Both the position numbers and the translations under genes were made by a program. The notes below the pieces were generated by a model that did no database searches, was not told the DNA's origin, and saw only the letters and a program-made list of their open reading frames with translations. Of a stretch of DNA of 64,000 nucleotides, positions 63,561 through 64,000 are shown one piece after another (the stretch's first letter is position 1; every line of letters begins with the position of its first letter). The stretch comes from Unio delphinus (Eukaryota; Mollusca; Bivalvia; Unionida; Unionidae): contig JAQISU010000192.1 in assembly GCA_029339505.1 (NCBI GenBank), positions 2,465,001 to 2,529,000 of the forward strand, in the 5' to 3' direction.

Positions 63561-64000
63561 ATGGAAAAAATCTATATAGCGGGTATTAAAAGTTGCGTTG
63601 AAAATGGCAATATATTTCAGGCAAAAAATCGTTTCACCTGCTCACACATTGAAGGAAGCAAGGAATGGCTTGAAGAGTTATTTCCCGCAGCAAAATCAAC
63701 AACAATAACAATGGAACAGTCTTGTCATGCAAAGAGGACGCACATTTATACTGATCTCATTTCTCCGTCATCGTTTGTGCAGCATCAGTAATGGTGCTGG
63801 AGAGAAGAACTATGATGTCCACATCAATGGCTCTACGATCGGGCACATCACCCGTAGCAATGTTCACTATGACGGTGCTGATATACCAAAGTTGTTAGCT
63901 GTGCATTGTTCAGCACCTCGCTATGATACATTAGGCAGTCCTATTGTACTGAAGGCGATAATGATATTGAATGACATTCAATCAATGGCATATTCAATAC
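63561..64000 (+). other. Possible coding remnant, unidentified
   Basis: A 76-codon frame starts at ATG 63561 (MEKIYIAGIKSCVENG). A second frame, open from about 63725 to the right edge, reads EKNYDVHINGSTIGHITRSN and LLAVHCSAPRYDTLGS. GC content rises here. The two could be one gene with a frameshift, or part of an exon or transposon continuing off the window. No family recognised. Confidence 0.3.

Overview
The window is animal nuclear DNA, most likely from a mollusc. Split genes with GT-AG introns, dense microsatellites, tRNA-derived SINEs, decayed LINEs and an intronless Cys-loop receptor-like gene all fit. The mollusc assignment is inference from overall character, not from a marker gene.

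Layout. (1) 1-38852, minus strand: two neighbouring, head-to-tail genes for secreted peptidase-family-S28-like proteins. Gene A (25453-38852) is complete, with 10 exons and 507 codons in one unbroken frame. Gene B (left edge to 19773) has 9 visible exons and its 3' end lies outside. Intron phases correspond throughout and several exons have identical lengths, so this is a tandem duplication. Both proteins have Gly where S28 enzymes have the nucleophilic Ser, although gene A keeps the expected Asp and His. Introns and the intergenic space hold a 39-copy 45-bp minisatellite, two hAT-type MITEs with perfect 8-bp target duplications, RTE-like and CR1/L2-like LINE remains, at least two SINE families and many microsatellites, several of them right beside splice sites.

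(2) About 40.2-52.5 kb: a decayed integrated DNA virus or virus-like transposon of the Polinton / polinton-like-virus type. The minus strand carries a virion block: penton-like protein, membrane/coiled-coil protein, a coiled-coil protein, adenain-like cysteine protease, core-like protein, double-jelly-roll-type major capsid candidate, small basic protein and others, followed by an HNH endonuclease and a Cys-rich zinc protein. The plus strand carries a PolB-superfamily-1-helicase fusion. At the right end a parvovirus-type phospholipase A2 domain and a zinc-ribbon protein (minus) diverge from an A32-type packaging ATPase (plus). Most genes carry in-frame stops or single-base frameshifts, so the copy is dead as it stands. 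No integrase gene, terminal repeats or target duplication could be recognised.

(3) 52.5-64 kb: AT-rich DNA with one SINE, an intronless nicotinic-receptor-like gene (57242-58489, minus) whose stop codon runs directly into about 120 bp of TA repeat, a degenerate 23-bp minisatellite (61.5-62.6 kb), and open frames of unknown nature at the right edge.

The parts most worth following are the S28 pair as probable pseudoenzymes, the viral element (phospholipase domain with a lost catalytic His, internally deleted polymerase-helicase, no integrase), and the microsatellites beside splice sites.
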